From NCBI GenBank assembly GCA_900541965.1, contig UQLN01000082.1, forward strand, positions 1 to 13,535: 13,535 nucleotides of DNA, in the 5' to 3' direction. The notes beneath the pieces were generated by a model. The model did no database searches and had not been told where the DNA came from. It saw only the letters and a list, made by a program, of their open reading frames with translations. The DNA is from an uncultured Parabacteroides sp. Lineage in GTDB: Bacteria > Bacteroidota > Bacteroidia > Bacteroidales > Tannerellaceae. This document shows positions 1-8,531 of the stretch, piece by piece (positions within the stretch are counted from its first letter, which is position 1; each line of letters opens with the position of its first letter). The position numbers and the translations under genes were made by a program.

Positions 1-50
1 AGGACCCCATCCTTAAAAGGGATGTGCTCTACCTGCTGAGCTAGCGAATC
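1..50 (-). tRNA. tRNA-Lys (anticodon UUU), 3' end cut off by the window edge
   Basis: Read on the minus strand from position 50, the sequence folds as a tRNA: a 7-nt 5' acceptor strand, U8-A9, a D arm with GCTC/GAGC stem and an AGCAGGTA loop, then anticodon stem CATCC/GGATG around the loop CTTTTAA (positions 13-19). The anticodon TTT lies at 15-17, which decodes lysine AAA/AAG. The start of the variable loop is present, but the T arm, the 3' acceptor strand and any CCA lie beyond position 1. The gene is therefore partial only because of the window boundary. It lies just downstream of the AI-2E family gene on the same strand but has its own promoter (81-110). Confidence 0.95.
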
Positions 51-80
51 ATCCGGTGCGTTACTTCTGTAATGCGGGTG

Positions 81-110
81 CAAAGGTAGGGCTTTTTTTT
101 ATATATGCAA
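81..110 (-). promoter_or_regulatory. Bacteroidota sigma-A-type promoter for tRNA-Lys
   Basis: On the minus strand the -7 element TACCTTTG (complement of 81-88) matches the Bacteroidota consensus TAnnTTTG exactly. A TTG box (complement of 108-110) sits 19 bp upstream, the expected spacing. The predicted transcription start is near 74-76, some 25 nt before the tRNA 5' end at 50. The -33 box starts right at the 3' end of the AI-2E family gene, so there is no room for a terminator between them. Some tRNA may also be made by read-through. Confidence 0.75.
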
Positions 111-119
111 GAGTTGAAG

Positions 120-1256
120 CTACTTTTTTTTACTTTTCTCTATGCTTTTTTCTGTTGAAGGGATTGATTTTATATCATATTCCTCTTCTTCGTGTAAGAT
201 AAATCGCTTGTAATAAGAGAGGAATAGTGTTGTTAAAGGCAAGGCAATAATTAATCCGATAAAACCTAATAAAGTCCCCCAAATAGACAGGGATAGTAAA
301 ATAATAGCAGGATTTAGCCCCATCGCTTTTCCCATGATACGTGGAGTCAGGTATAAATCCTGGATGACTTGTACGATACAAAGGACTAAAACCGCCAGTC
401 CGAATATAATCCAGAAATTTTCACCGGTTTCTGCTGCTTTTAATAAAGCAAGTAGAATCATAGGAATGATACCGATAGCCTGCATGTAAGGAATCAGGTT
501 TAAAACGCCAATAAATAATCCCAATATAACAGCCAGAGGGAAATCAATAATTTTGAAGCCGATAGCTAAAAGTACGCCTACGCAAAGAGCAATCAGAGAC
601 TGCCCGCGGAAATAGCGGTTCATACTGTATTCCACATCTTCGGCCAATCCCTGGACAAAGGGGCGGTAGCGCCCCGGAATCAGTTTAATCCATCCGTCGG
701 CAATCCGTTCATAATCTAATAAGATAAAGATAAAATAGAGTAAGATGATGAAAATAATGGTAATACTGAAAAGCACTGAAAAAGTGTTTGTCAGCAATAT
801 CCACATTTTAGGAGCTAATTGTTTTATCGCATTCTCTATATTTTCTTTACTAAGTAATTTATATAACTCATCCGGATCTATATTTTTCTCAATGAAGTGA
901 ATCCAGGACTGGGGAATCATAGGAATGCGTTCATAGTTTTGATTAGGTTCCTGTATCAACTCCATGGTCCTGTTTACTTCCTGTGTGACAGAAGGTACTA
1001 CAAGAAAATAGAGCATGGTGCATACTAAAATTGTAGATATAATAACTGCAACAATCGAAAGTATACGGCTTCTGAATTTAAGCTTGTACTGGAAGAATTT
1101 CACGAAAGGCTGCATCATATATGCCAATAACCAAGCGATAAGAAAAGGAAGTAAGGCATTTCGCAGCAATGCAATTAAGAAGATGATGCCACCGACAATT
1201 GCAATACTAAATACGATACGTACAACTCGATCAAATGTAAAAGGTCTGTCGAACAT
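120..1256 (-). CDS. AI-2E family (PerM/YdiK-like) transporter
   Basis: This is a 378-residue polytopic inner-membrane protein of the AI-2E exporter superfamily (DUF20). N-terminal hydrophobic segments lie at about 12-50 and 63-88, followed by a soluble stretch (about 90-150) and further membrane segments at about 155-181, 217-255, 257-273, 281-298 and 315-348. Family signatures are visible: RYFRGQS (214-220), IPYMQAIG (255-262), PRIMGKAMGLNP (305-316) and the GLIIALP stretch (334-340). The tail is charged and Lys/Glu-rich. Family members have been linked to autoinducer-2 export, and some to Na+(Li+)/H+ antiport, so the substrate here cannot be read from the sequence. The ATG at 1254-1256 is the natural start just after the promoter palindrome at 1277-1299. 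It is divergent from the PBP4-like gene and probably monocistronic. Confidence 0.9.
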   Translation of the reverse strand: MFDRPFTFDRVVRIVFSIAIVGGIIFLIALLRNALLPFLIAWLLAYMMQPFVKFFQYKLKFRSRILSIVAVIISTILVCTMLYFLVVPSVTQEVNRTMELIQEPNQNYERIPMIPQSWIHFIEKNIDPDELYKLLSKENIENAIKQLAPKMWILLTNTFSVLFSITIIFIILLYFIFILLDYERIADGWIKLIPGRYRPFVQGLAEDVEYSMNRYFRGQSLIALCVGVLLAIGFKIIDFPLAVILGLFIGVLNLIPYMQAIGIIPMILLALLKAAETGENFWIIFGLAVLVLCIVQVIQDLYLTPRIMGKAMGLNPAIILLSLSIWGTLLGFIGLIIALPLTTLFLSYYKRFILHEEEEYDIKSIPSTEKSIEKSKKK

Positions 1257-1276
1257 ATTGTTCCTGTTTAATTTTT

Positions 1277-1299
1277 TATCTTTGCTCGGAACAAAGATA
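1277..1299. promoter_or_regulatory. Overlapping divergent -7 elements in one palindrome
   Basis: TATCTTTG at 1277-1284 reads as a perfect TAnnTTTG -7 element on the plus strand. Its exact reverse complement CAAAGATA at 1292-1299 is the same element on the minus strand, with 7 nt between them. The plus element would start transcription near 1290 for the PBP4-type gene (ATG 1325), and the minus element near 1286 for the AI-2E gene (ATG 1256). Neither side has a convincing TTG box at 19-21 bp; a TTG at 1258-1260 has only a 16-bp spacer. Assignment as promoters rests on the -7 match and position. It could equally be a regulator operator. Confidence 0.5.
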
Positions 1300-1324
1300 A
1301 AATAAAGTAGAATAGATTAAAGAT

Positions 1325-2779
1325 ATGCGTAAAAAAATATTTATTCTTTTCATCTCGATATGTTGTGTCTTAACTGGAAGTGCCCAAACATCACAGGCAA
1401 TCAGGCAGTTGTTAAGTTCTCCTTTTATGAGAGGGGCTTCTTTTTCACTTGTTGTCAAAGAATTGAATAGTGGGAAAATCGTTTATAGCCATGAGCCGGA
1501 TCTGCAAGTAGCGCCAGCCTCTGTTCTTAAAACCGTAGCAACTGCTACGGCGCTTGAGATGTTGGGGGAGGATTACCGTTATCCTACTTCAATAGAGTAT
1601 GAAGGCACTCTTGAAAATGGCATATTAAAGGGAAATCTTTATATAAAAGGAAGTGGAGACCCAAGTTTGGGTTCTTCTTATTTTGCTTCCGAGCAAAATA
1701 CTTTTATGAGAAAATGGATAGATGCAATACAAAAAGCCGGAATAAAAGAAGTAAAGGGTGCCGTTATTGCCGATGAAAGTATATTTGATACGGAAGGGGT
1801 TTCTATCCGTTGGCTGCGGGAAGATATGGGGAATTATTATGCTCCAGGTAGTTATGGACTTTCTATCTTTGATAATATGTATAAATTGTATTTGCAAAGT
1901 GGAGCTCCCGGTTCTCGTGTAACTATTAAGCGGACGGAACCGGATGTTTCATTTATCCACTTTTCCAATTATTTGAAATCGGCTCCTGCGGCTTTGGACA
2001 GTGCCTATATTGTGGGTGCTCCTTATGCGAATGAACGTTATTTATATGGAGCTATTCCGGCAAATAGGGAAAATCATGTATTAAAGGGGGATATTCCGGA
2101 ACCAGCATTGTTTTTGGCTCAATATCTTACCAAAAAGATGAAGGCCGCAGGCATTACTGTCCATAAGGCACCGACCTGCTACCGGATAGAGAAAGAAGCA
2201 GGCAGATGGAATACAAATAAAAGACATACGTTGGTAACTACTTATTCTCCTGAATTGAAAGAGATAGCGAAAGTAACGAATCATGTCAGCCATAATCTAT
2301 TTGCAGACGCATTGGTAAAAACTGTAGGATTACAGTATAAGCCAGGTAAAAATGAGGTGATCTCATCTTTTGGCAGAGGTATTAAAGCGGTTACAGGATA
2401 TTGGAAAAGTAAGGGCTTGGATGTGTTCCCTTTATGGATGAATGACGGTTCGGGGTTAGCTCCTTTTGATAAGGTTTCCGCCCGGTTTATAAATGATCTG
2501 CTGACTTATATGGCTCTTCATTCTAAATATTCTGATGCGTTTATCACATCTTTGCCGCAGGCAGGAATAGAAGGTTCTGTGCGAAACTTTTTGAAAGATA
2601 CAAAGCTACAGGGAAAAGCCCGTCTGAAAAGTGGTGGTATCAGCCGGGTTCGTTCTTATGCCGGATATGTGGAGATAGATGGGAAGACATATGCGGTTGC
2701 TGTTTTTTCAAATAATTATTCCTGTAACATGGCAACCATGACGCGGATGTTTGAAAAACTATTGGTGAATTTATTCTGA
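1325..2779 (+). CDS. dacB: D-alanyl-D-alanine carboxypeptidase/endopeptidase, PBP4 (DacB) family
   Basis: This is a periplasmic class C penicillin-binding protein that trims pentapeptides and cleaves D-Ala-mDAP cross-links in peptidoglycan. A signal peptide spans residues 1-20 (positive MRKK, hydrophobic core, cleavage after Gly-Ser-Ala). All three active-site motifs are present: SVLK at 66-69 (nucleophile Ser66, Lys69), SHN at 322-324 and KSG at 435-437 (the KTG box). A conserved NDGSGL stretch lies at 373-378. The 484-residue length is normal for the family, and the long insert between motifs 1 and 2 fits the extra domains typical of PBP4. The start ATG follows the divergent promoter region. 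The gene is separated from the efflux operon by 215 bp with repeats and is probably transcribed alone. Confidence 0.95.
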   Translation: MRKKIFILFISICCVLTGSAQTSQAIRQLLSSPFMRGASFSLVVKELNSGKIVYSHEPDLQVAPASVLKTVATATALEMLGEDYRYPTSIEYEGTLENGILKGNLYIKGSGDPSLGSSYFASEQNTFMRKWIDAIQKAGIKEVKGAVIADESIFDTEGVSIRWLREDMGNYYAPGSYGLSIFDNMYKLYLQSGAPGSRVTIKRTEPDVSFIHFSNYLKSAPAALDSAYIVGAPYANERYLYGAIPANRENHVLKGDIPEPALFLAQYLTKKMKAAGITVHKAPTCYRIEKEAGRWNTNKRHTLVTTYSPELKEIAKVTNHVSHNLFADALVKTVGLQYKPGKNEVISSFGRGIKAVTGYWKSKGLDVFPLWMNDGSGLAPFDKVSARFINDLLTYMALHSKYSDAFITSLPQAGIEGSVRNFLKDTKLQGKARLKSGGISRVRSYAGYVEIDGKTYAVAVFSNNYSCNMATMTRMFEKLLVNLF

Positions 2780-2828
2780 GGAAACCACTTTATTTTGATA
2801 TGGCTGGAAATACCCTTTTATAAGGATT

Positions 2829-2894
2829 ATAGTTATGGTTTTCCGAAATCATAACTATGAATTGGAAAAATCATAACTATGAGTATTTTCAGAA
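2829..2894. repeat. 22-bp-period degenerate repeat with palindromic cores
   Basis: Three units start at 2829, 2851 and 2873. The core is the 10-mer CATAACTATG (CATA-AC-TATG), found exactly at 2850-2859 and 2872-2881. Unit 1 carries the inverted core ATAGTTATG at 2829-2837. The core centres are exactly 22 bp apart. A 15-nt direct repeat ending in CTATGA occurs at 2846-2860 and 2868-2882. Unit 1 through 2844 is also nearly complementary to 2864-2880 (about 16 bp with one bulge), and its core can alternatively pair with unit 2. The array lies between the PBP4-type gene and the efflux operon promoter. It may be an operator cluster, an RNA hairpin or a selfish repeat; the sequence does not decide. 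Confidence 0.7.
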
Positions 2895-2920
2895 GTCCCG
2901 TTAAACCTTTTTTATTTAGC

Positions 2921-2953
2921 TTTGTCATAATTCAGCATACTTATGTATATTTA
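2921..2953 (+). promoter_or_regulatory. Putative promoter of the efflux operon
   Basis: TTTG at 2921-2924 is followed after 21 bp by TATATTTA at 2946-2953, which matches TAnnTTTG at all but the last base. Transcription would start near 2960, leaving a leader of about 35 nt before the ATG at 2995. The 22-bp repeat array ends 26 bp upstream of the -33 box, a plausible place for regulator binding. Confidence 0.45.
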
Positions 2954-2994
2954 CATGTCGATAATGTTTTTTGTTGAATACCTGAAGAGATAAT

Positions 2995-4092
2995 ATGACT
3001 AAGAGAATGAAGTGGGGCGTTACGGCTGCAATTTTATTACTGATTGCAGGGATGATTGTTTACCCACAGATTAAAAGCAAGTTAAAAGCGTCTAAAGATG
3101 CGGAAGAAGTAGTTCCGACAGCGGGAAGTCAAATTCAGAAACAAGTACTTCGTATCAATGCGGAGGTCCTGAAGTACCAGTCACTCACAGACAAAGCGAT
3201 TGTAACCGGAAGTACGATGCCTGATGAAGAAGTAGACCTTTCTTTTGAAGCATCCGGAAAGATTGTTGCTATTTATTTTACGGAAGGAACGCATGTGAAG
3301 GCTGGCGACTTATTGGCTAAAATTAATGATAAACCACTACAAGCCGAATTGAAAAAACTGGAAGCCCAGATACCTTTGGCAAAAGACCGTGTATACAGGC
3401 AACATACCTTGTTGGAAAAAGATGCAGTCAGCCAGGAGGCATACGAACAGGTTGCAACCGAATTTGAAAAACTAATGGCGGATATTGAATTGGTTAAAGC
3501 CAATATTGCCCAGACGGAACTTCGTGCTCCCTTCGATGGTATCATCGGTCTTCGTAATGTCAGCGAGGGAGCATATGCTTCTCCTTCGACCATAATCTCC
3601 AAATTAACTAAGATATCTCCTTTAAAAATTGAGTTTTCCGTTCCGGAGCGATATGCGGAAGATATAACAGACGGTACGCCGATCGTATTCCGTATGAACT
3701 CGTCCGTTGGTATGATGCAGGATTATAAGGCAACCGTATATGCAGTGGAAAGTAAAATAGATGAGGCTACCCGCTCGTTGAAAGTGCGTGCGACTTATCC
3801 GAACAGGGACGAATCGATTGCACCGGGACGTTATACCTCTGTTGAAATTACCCGCCGTGAGATAAAAGAAGCATTGGCTATCCCCAGTGAAGCTCTGATT
3901 CCTGAAATGGGAAAGAACATCGTTTATTTGTATAAAAGTGGTGTGGCGGAACCTGCGGAGATTATTCTGGGACTTCGCACCGAGAGTCAGGTTCAGGTTT
4001 TGAAGGGACTGAGTGTTGGTGATACGGTGATTACTTCCGGTGTGATGCAACTTCGTACGGGAATGAAAGTGGCGATTGATAATCTGAAGTAA
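2995..4092 (+). CDS. RND efflux membrane-fusion (periplasmic adaptor) protein
   Basis: This is the adaptor of a tripartite efflux pump (AcrA/MexA/BmeA class), linking the inner-membrane RND pump to the outer-membrane channel. It has 365 residues. An N-terminal membrane segment (about 8-23) has no lipobox cysteine, so it is probably anchored or secreted by this segment. The split biotinyl-lipoyl domain is seen as GKIVAIYFTEGTHVKAGDLL (88-107) and its second half ELRAPFDGIIGLRNVSEGAY (175-194). Between them lies an alpha-helical hairpin (about 113-172). A beta-barrel domain (about 208-285) and a membrane-proximal domain follow, ending with the QLRTGMKV-type stretch. The gene is 7 bp upstream of the RND gene in one operon. 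The start at 2995 has a second in-frame ATG at 3007; both precede the membrane segment. Confidence 0.93.
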   Translation: MTKRMKWGVTAAILLLIAGMIVYPQIKSKLKASKDAEEVVPTAGSQIQKQVLRINAEVLKYQSLTDKAIVTGSTMPDEEVDLSFEASGKIVAIYFTEGTHVKAGDLLAKINDKPLQAELKKLEAQIPLAKDRVYRQHTLLEKDAVSQEAYEQVATEFEKLMADIELVKANIAQTELRAPFDGIIGLRNVSEGAYASPSTIISKLTKISPLKIEFSVPERYAEDITDGTPIVFRMNSSVGMMQDYKATVYAVESKIDEATRSLKVRATYPNRDESIAPGRYTSVEITRREIKEALAIPSEALIPEMGKNIVYLYKSGVAEPAEIILGLRTESQVQVLKGLSVGDTVITSGVMQLRTGMKVAIDNLK

Positions 4093-4099
4093 CGACAAC

Positions 4100-7000
4100 A
4101 TGGCGAATATTTCTGAAATAAGTATAAAGAGGCCGGTACTCTCGACCGTTATGATGCTTATCCTCCTGTTGTTCGGGATGATTGGTTATAAATTTCTGGG
4201 AGTGCGTGAGTTCCCGAGTGTGGACAATCCTATTATATCGGTGAATGTATCCTATCCGGGTGCTAATGCCGAGGTTATCATGAACCAGATTACGGAGCCG
4301 TTGGAACAGAACATCAACGGTATTCCGGGTATCCGTTCGTTGAGTAGTGTCAGTAGCCAGGGAAGTTGCCGTATTACGGTAGAATTTGAATTGTCTGTAG
4401 ACCTGGAAACGGCAGCAAATGACGTACGTGACAAAGTATCACGTGCCCAACGTTATTTGCCCCGCGATTGCGACCCTCCAACTGTATCGAAAGCGGATGC
4501 GGATGCAACTCCGATTATGCAGATCGGTATCCGGAGTAGTAAGCGTTCGTTGATGGAACTGAGTGAAATTGCCGAATTGACGGTAAAGGAACGGCTTCAG
4601 ACAATCCCGAATGTGAGTGGTGTGGATATCTGGGGGCAGAAACGTTATTCCATGCGTTTGTGGTTGGACCCCATCAAGATGGCTGGTTATGGAGTCACTC
4701 CGTTGGACGTGAAAAATGCGGTCGATGCAGAAAATGTCGAATTACCTTCCGGCAGTATCGAAGGGAATACCATAGACCTGTCTATCCGTACGCTCGGTTT
4801 GATGCATACTGCAACAGAATTTAATGATTTGATTATTAAACGGGATGGCGAGAATATCATCCGTTTCCAGGATGTAGGGCGTGCCGAGGTAAGTCCGGAA
4901 GATTTGCGAAGCGTGATGCGTAAAAACGGAGAGCCGATGGTTATCGATGTGATTATCCCGCAGCCGGGTGCCAACCAGATTGAGATTGCCAATGAAGCCT
5001 ATAAACGTATCGAGCAGTTGGAAAAAGACTTGCCGGAAGATGTTACGGTCGAAATGGTGTATGATAATACCCGTTTTATCCGTGCCTCCATCAAGGAGGT
5101 GGAAGAAACAATCTATGTGGCTTTCCTTTTAGTGGTATTGATTATCTTCCTGTTCTTGCGCGACTGGCGTGTGACGATGGTGCCTGTGGTGGTAATCCCA
5201 GTTTCACTGGTGGGAGCGTTCTTTGTGATGTATGTCTCGGGTTTCTCCATCAATGTGCTGACGATGTTGGCGGTAGTGCTTTCGGTCGGTCTTGTGGTAG
5301 ACGATGCGATTGTGATGGCGGAGAATATCTATGTGCGTATCGAGCAGGGGATGGAACCGAAAGAAGCGGGTATCGAAGGTTCGAAGGAAATCTTTTTTGC
5401 TGTAGTGTCTACGACGGTAACACTGGTATCTGTATTCCTTCCGATTGTTTTTATGGAAGGTATGACGGGGCGTTTATTCAAGGAGTTCAGTATTGTGATT
5501 GCCGGTTCGGTGACGATATCTTCTTTTGTCGCTCTGACCTTCACACCGATGTTGGCAACTAAACTGTTGAAAAAACGGGAAAATAAAGGTTGGTTATATA
5601 CGAAGACCGAGCCGTTCTTCGAGGGATTAAATAATATATATGCGAAGACATTGAATGCCTTCCTGAACCATAAGTGGTGGTCCATACCTATCGTTGTGAT
5701 TCTTTTCGGCTCTATCGGTTATTTCTGGAATACGATTCGTTCTGAGTTATCTCCGTTGGAAGACCGTTCCTCTATCTCGATTAATATTCGGGCACAGGAA
5801 GGGGCTACTTTCGAGTTTATCCGCGACTTTACAGACCAGATTGCTGCTATGGCTGATACATTGGCTCCGGAACGTCAGGCATTAACAGTGCGTGCCAATA
5901 ATAGTAACGGATATATTACGGTTTTGCTTCCGGATATCAAGGACCGCAAACGTTCGCAGATGGAAATTGCCGATGTGTTATCGAAGCATGTGCGTGGAAA
6001 GACGGAAGCCCGTGCATTCGTACAGCAGCAATCCACTTTCGGCGGACGACGTGGAGGTATGCCGGTGCAATATGTATTGCAGGCAACCAGTCTGGAGAAG
6101 CTACAGGAACATTTGCCTGCTTTCATGCAGAAAGTAAATGAAAGCCCCGTGTTCCAGATGGCGGATGTAAACCTGAAGTTTACGAAGCCTGAAGCCCGTA
6201 TCGAGATTAACCGTGATAAGGCCTCTTCGCTGGGAGTTAGTACTCGCACGATTGCACAGACATTGCAGTATGCGCTGAGTGGTCAGCGTATGGGCTATTT
6301 CTATATGAATGGAAAGCAGTATCAGATATTAGGCGAAATCAACCGGCAACAGCGTAATACGCCGTTGGATTTGAAATCTATCTATGTACGCAGTGATGGC
6401 GGTGAGATGATTCAGTTGGATAACCTTGTATCCTTGAAAGAAGATGTGGCACCACCTCAGTTATACCGGTATAACCGTTTTGTGTCGGCAACCGTGTCCA
6501 GCGGCTTAAATAAAGGCTATACGATTGGGGATGGTTTGGATGAGATGGACCGTATTGCCAGCGAGACATTGGATAGCAGCTTCCGTACTGCTCTTTCCGG
6601 CGAATCAAAGGAATTCCGGGAAAGTTCGGATAGTTTGATGTTTGCCATGATTCTTGCCTTGTTTATGATTTATCTGGTATTGGCCGCACAGTTCGAGAGT
6701 TTTAAAGACCCGTTGGTGGTGATGTTTACCGTACCATTGGCTATTGCAGGTGCATTAATCTTTATGAGTTATTCGGGTGTGACTATGAATATATTCAGCC
6801 AGATCGGTATAATTATGTTGATAGGTCTGGTGGCGAAAAATGGTATCCTGATTGTCGAGTTTGCCAATCAGCGACAGGAATCCGGATTAAGTATGGCCGA
6901 GGCGATCCGCTCTGCATCCATACAACGTTTGCGCCCGATTCTGATGACGAGTATTTCTACTATTTTAGGTTTGGTCCCGTTGGTATATGCCTCGGGTGAA

Positions 7001-7138
7001 GGTGCACAGGGACGTATTGCAATGGGTATTGCGGTAGTGGGAGGTATGCTTGTATCTACATTCCTTACCTTATTTATCGTACCGGCCATGTATAGTTTTA
7101 TTTCAACAGACAGACATGTAAAAAAAGGCAAAGCATGA
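4100..7138 (+). CDS. RND-family multidrug efflux transporter (HAE1, AcrB-like)
   Basis: This is the inner-membrane proton/drug antiporter of the pump, equivalent to AcrB or Bacteroides BmeB. It has 1012 residues, close to the usual 1020-1050. It starts with the typical SIKRPVLSTVMM segment. The first periplasmic loop spans about 35-335, a helix bundle about 337-490 and the second periplasmic loop about 550-842. The C-terminal bundle (about 845-1000) ends with the usual LFIVPAMYSF. Proton-relay residues are intact: Asp401-Asp402 in GLVVDDAIVMAENI (397-410) and Lys913 in GLVAKNGILIVEFANQ (909-924). The stop overlaps the start of the TolC-like gene by 4 nt (ATGA), so the two are translationally coupled. 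No regulator gene is adjacent. Substrate range cannot be predicted. Confidence 0.96.
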   Translation: MANISEISIKRPVLSTVMMLILLLFGMIGYKFLGVREFPSVDNPIISVNVSYPGANAEVIMNQITEPLEQNINGIPGIRSLSSVSSQGSCRITVEFELSVDLETAANDVRDKVSRAQRYLPRDCDPPTVSKADADATPIMQIGIRSSKRSLMELSEIAELTVKERLQTIPNVSGVDIWGQKRYSMRLWLDPIKMAGYGVTPLDVKNAVDAENVELPSGSIEGNTIDLSIRTLGLMHTATEFNDLIIKRDGENIIRFQDVGRAEVSPEDLRSVMRKNGEPMVIDVIIPQPGANQIEIANEAYKRIEQLEKDLPEDVTVEMVYDNTRFIRASIKEVEETIYVAFLLVVLIIFLFLRDWRVTMVPVVVIPVSLVGAFFVMYVSGFSINVLTMLAVVLSVGLVVDDAIVMAENIYVRIEQGMEPKEAGIEGSKEIFFAVVSTTVTLVSVFLPIVFMEGMTGRLFKEFSIVIAGSVTISSFVALTFTPMLATKLLKKRENKGWLYTKTEPFFEGLNNIYAKTLNAFLNHKWWSIPIVVILFGSIGYFWNTIRSELSPLEDRSSISINIRAQEGATFEFIRDFTDQIAAMADTLAPERQALTVRANNSNGYITVLLPDIKDRKRSQMEIADVLSKHVRGKTEARAFVQQQSTFGGRRGGMPVQYVLQATSLEKLQEHLPAFMQKVNESPVFQMADVNLKFTKPEARIEINRDKASSLGVSTRTIAQTLQYALSGQRMGYFYMNGKQYQILGEINRQQRNTPLDLKSIYVRSDGGEMIQLDNLVSLKEDVAPPQLYRYNRFVSATVSSGLNKGYTIGDGLDEMDRIASETLDSSFRTALSGESKEFRESSDSLMFAMILALFMIYLVLAAQFESFKDPLVVMFTVPLAIAGALIFMSYSGVTMNIFSQIGIIMLIGLVAKNGILIVEFANQRQESGLSMAEAIRSASIQRLRPILMTSISTILGLVPLVYASGEGAQGRIAMGIAVVGGMLVSTFLTLFIVPAMYSFISTDRHVKKGKA

Positions 7139-8478
7139 GACGAGAGTTAATTATAGGAGTATTCGCAGTCTTGGCTGTTTTTTCAGCAAAGGCTCAAGAT
7201 GTGTACAACCTCAAACGGTGCATAGAAACGGGGTTGGAACGTAATTATTCAATCCGTATCATTCGCAACGAACAGCAGATAAGCGATAATAATGCAACGA
7301 TAGGAAATGCCGGTTATCTGCCTACGGTGGATATGAGCGGCGGCTTTAGCGGTACAGTCAATAATAACAATAACCGGATGACTGATGGAACGACCGAAAA
7401 GTCGAACGGGATAACGAGCGAAACAGCCAATGTCGGACTGAACGTTAACTGGACTGTTTTCGATGGATTCGGTATCCAGGCGGAATATTCCCGTTTGAAG
7501 GAGTTGAAACGCATGGGAGAATTGAATACCCGTATGACTATCGAGGACTTTGTTGCCACCCTGTCCGGTGAATATTATAACCTGATTCGCCAGAAAATCC
7601 GTTTGCGCAACCTGAAGTCGACACTCGATCTGTCGAGAGAACGCTTGCGTATCGTAGAAGAACGGTATTTTATCGGTTCGATGTCCCGTTTGGATTTGCA
7701 ACAGGCTCAGGTCGACTTTAATGCAGACAGTTCCAATGTGCTGAACCAGCAGGAGGTCCTCCATACTTCCCGTATCCGCCTGAATGAACTGATGGCACTC
7801 GATAATGTGGAGGAAGAGATCATGATAAAGGATTCTTCCATCACTCCCAATCCTTTTCTGGATGAGGTAGAACTATGGCAGAATACGCTGGCATCCAATG
7901 CTTCCTTGCTGATAGCCCAAAAGAACCGTACAATTTCCGAACTGGATTTGAAGAAAATAAAGAGCCGGAACTATCCGTATGTAAAACTGAATGCCGGTTA
8001 TGGCTATACGGCAAACTGGAATGAAGTGGGAACTACAGACCTGCAACGACGGCTTGGGTTGAATTATGGCTTGACTGTCGGAATAAGTATTTTCGATGGT
8101 TTTAACCGCCGCCGTGAACAGCGAAATTCACGTATTCAGATTGAAAACCAGACGTTGAAGACACAAGAATTGGAATTGTCTCTCCGCGCCGACCTGAGTA
8201 ACTTCTGGATGGCTTACCGGAATAACCTGAATTTGTGGAGCCTTGAAAAAGAGAATCTGGTTGCTGCTCAGGAAAATTACCGCATTGCAATTGACCGGTA
8301 TAAGTTGGGAGAATTGTCCGGTATCGAGCTGCGTGAAGCCCAAAACAGTTTGTTGGAAGCAGAAGAACGACAGTCTATTGCCGAATATTCAACCAAGCTG
8401 TGTGAAGTTTCTTTGCTCCAATTAAGCGGACAGATATTAACCTATACGGCTCCGGAAGACGATAAAGCAAGCTTCTGA
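7135..8478 (+). CDS. TolC-family outer-membrane efflux protein
   Basis: This is the outer-membrane channel of the tripartite pump (BmeC/OprM/TolC type), 447 residues. A clear signal peptide ends at about residue 20 (AVFSAKA before QDVYN). There is no lipobox cysteine. The mature protein shows the two-fold OEP repeat: long heptad-rich helices (about 140-220 and 355-430) alternate with beta segments containing the paired motifs VNWTVFDGFG and VGISIFDGFNRR. The ERYFIGSMSRLDLQQAQ and DRYKLGELSGIELREAQ segments are the corresponding repeats before each long helix. The start ATG at 7135-7137 overlaps the RND stop codon. It is the last gene of the operon, since a new -7 element lies at 8505. No strong hairpin terminator is visible after it. 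Confidence 0.95.
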   Translation: MRRELIIGVFAVLAVFSAKAQDVYNLKRCIETGLERNYSIRIIRNEQQISDNNATIGNAGYLPTVDMSGGFSGTVNNNNNRMTDGTTEKSNGITSETANVGLNVNWTVFDGFGIQAEYSRLKELKRMGELNTRMTIEDFVATLSGEYYNLIRQKIRLRNLKSTLDLSRERLRIVEERYFIGSMSRLDLQQAQVDFNADSSNVLNQQEVLHTSRIRLNELMALDNVEEEIMIKDSSITPNPFLDEVELWQNTLASNASLLIAQKNRTISELDLKKIKSRNYPYVKLNAGYGYTANWNEVGTTDLQRRLGLNYGLTVGISIFDGFNRRREQRNSRIQIENQTLKTQELELSLRADLSNFWMAYRNNLNLWSLEKENLVAAQENYRIAIDRYKLGELSGIELREAQNSLLEAEERQSIAEYSTKLCEVSLLQLSGQILTYTAPEDDKASF

Positions 8479-8504
8479 GAATTCGCTTTTTCGTGCATAT
8501 GTAT

Positions 8505-8512
8505 TATTTTTG
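8505..8512 (+). promoter_or_regulatory. -7 promoter element for the methyltransferase-like gene
   Basis: TATTTTTG matches TAnnTTTG exactly. The upstream box 19 bp away is poor (TTCG at 8482-8485). The predicted start, about 8518, favours the ATG at 8532 over the in-frame ATG at 8493, because the latter would lie upstream of the transcription start. Confidence 0.45.
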
Positions 8513-8531
8513 CTGGCTAAAACAGATAAAT

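Noticed and set aside
3622..4101. 159-codon open frame on the minus strand
   Set aside because: It lies wholly opposite the membrane-fusion protein gene, shows no domain or signal, and is a shadow of the real coding strand.
7249..7764. 171-codon open frame on the minus strand
   Set aside because: It is antisense to the TolC-like gene, which has clear family motifs and a coupled start. The antisense frame has no recognisable features.
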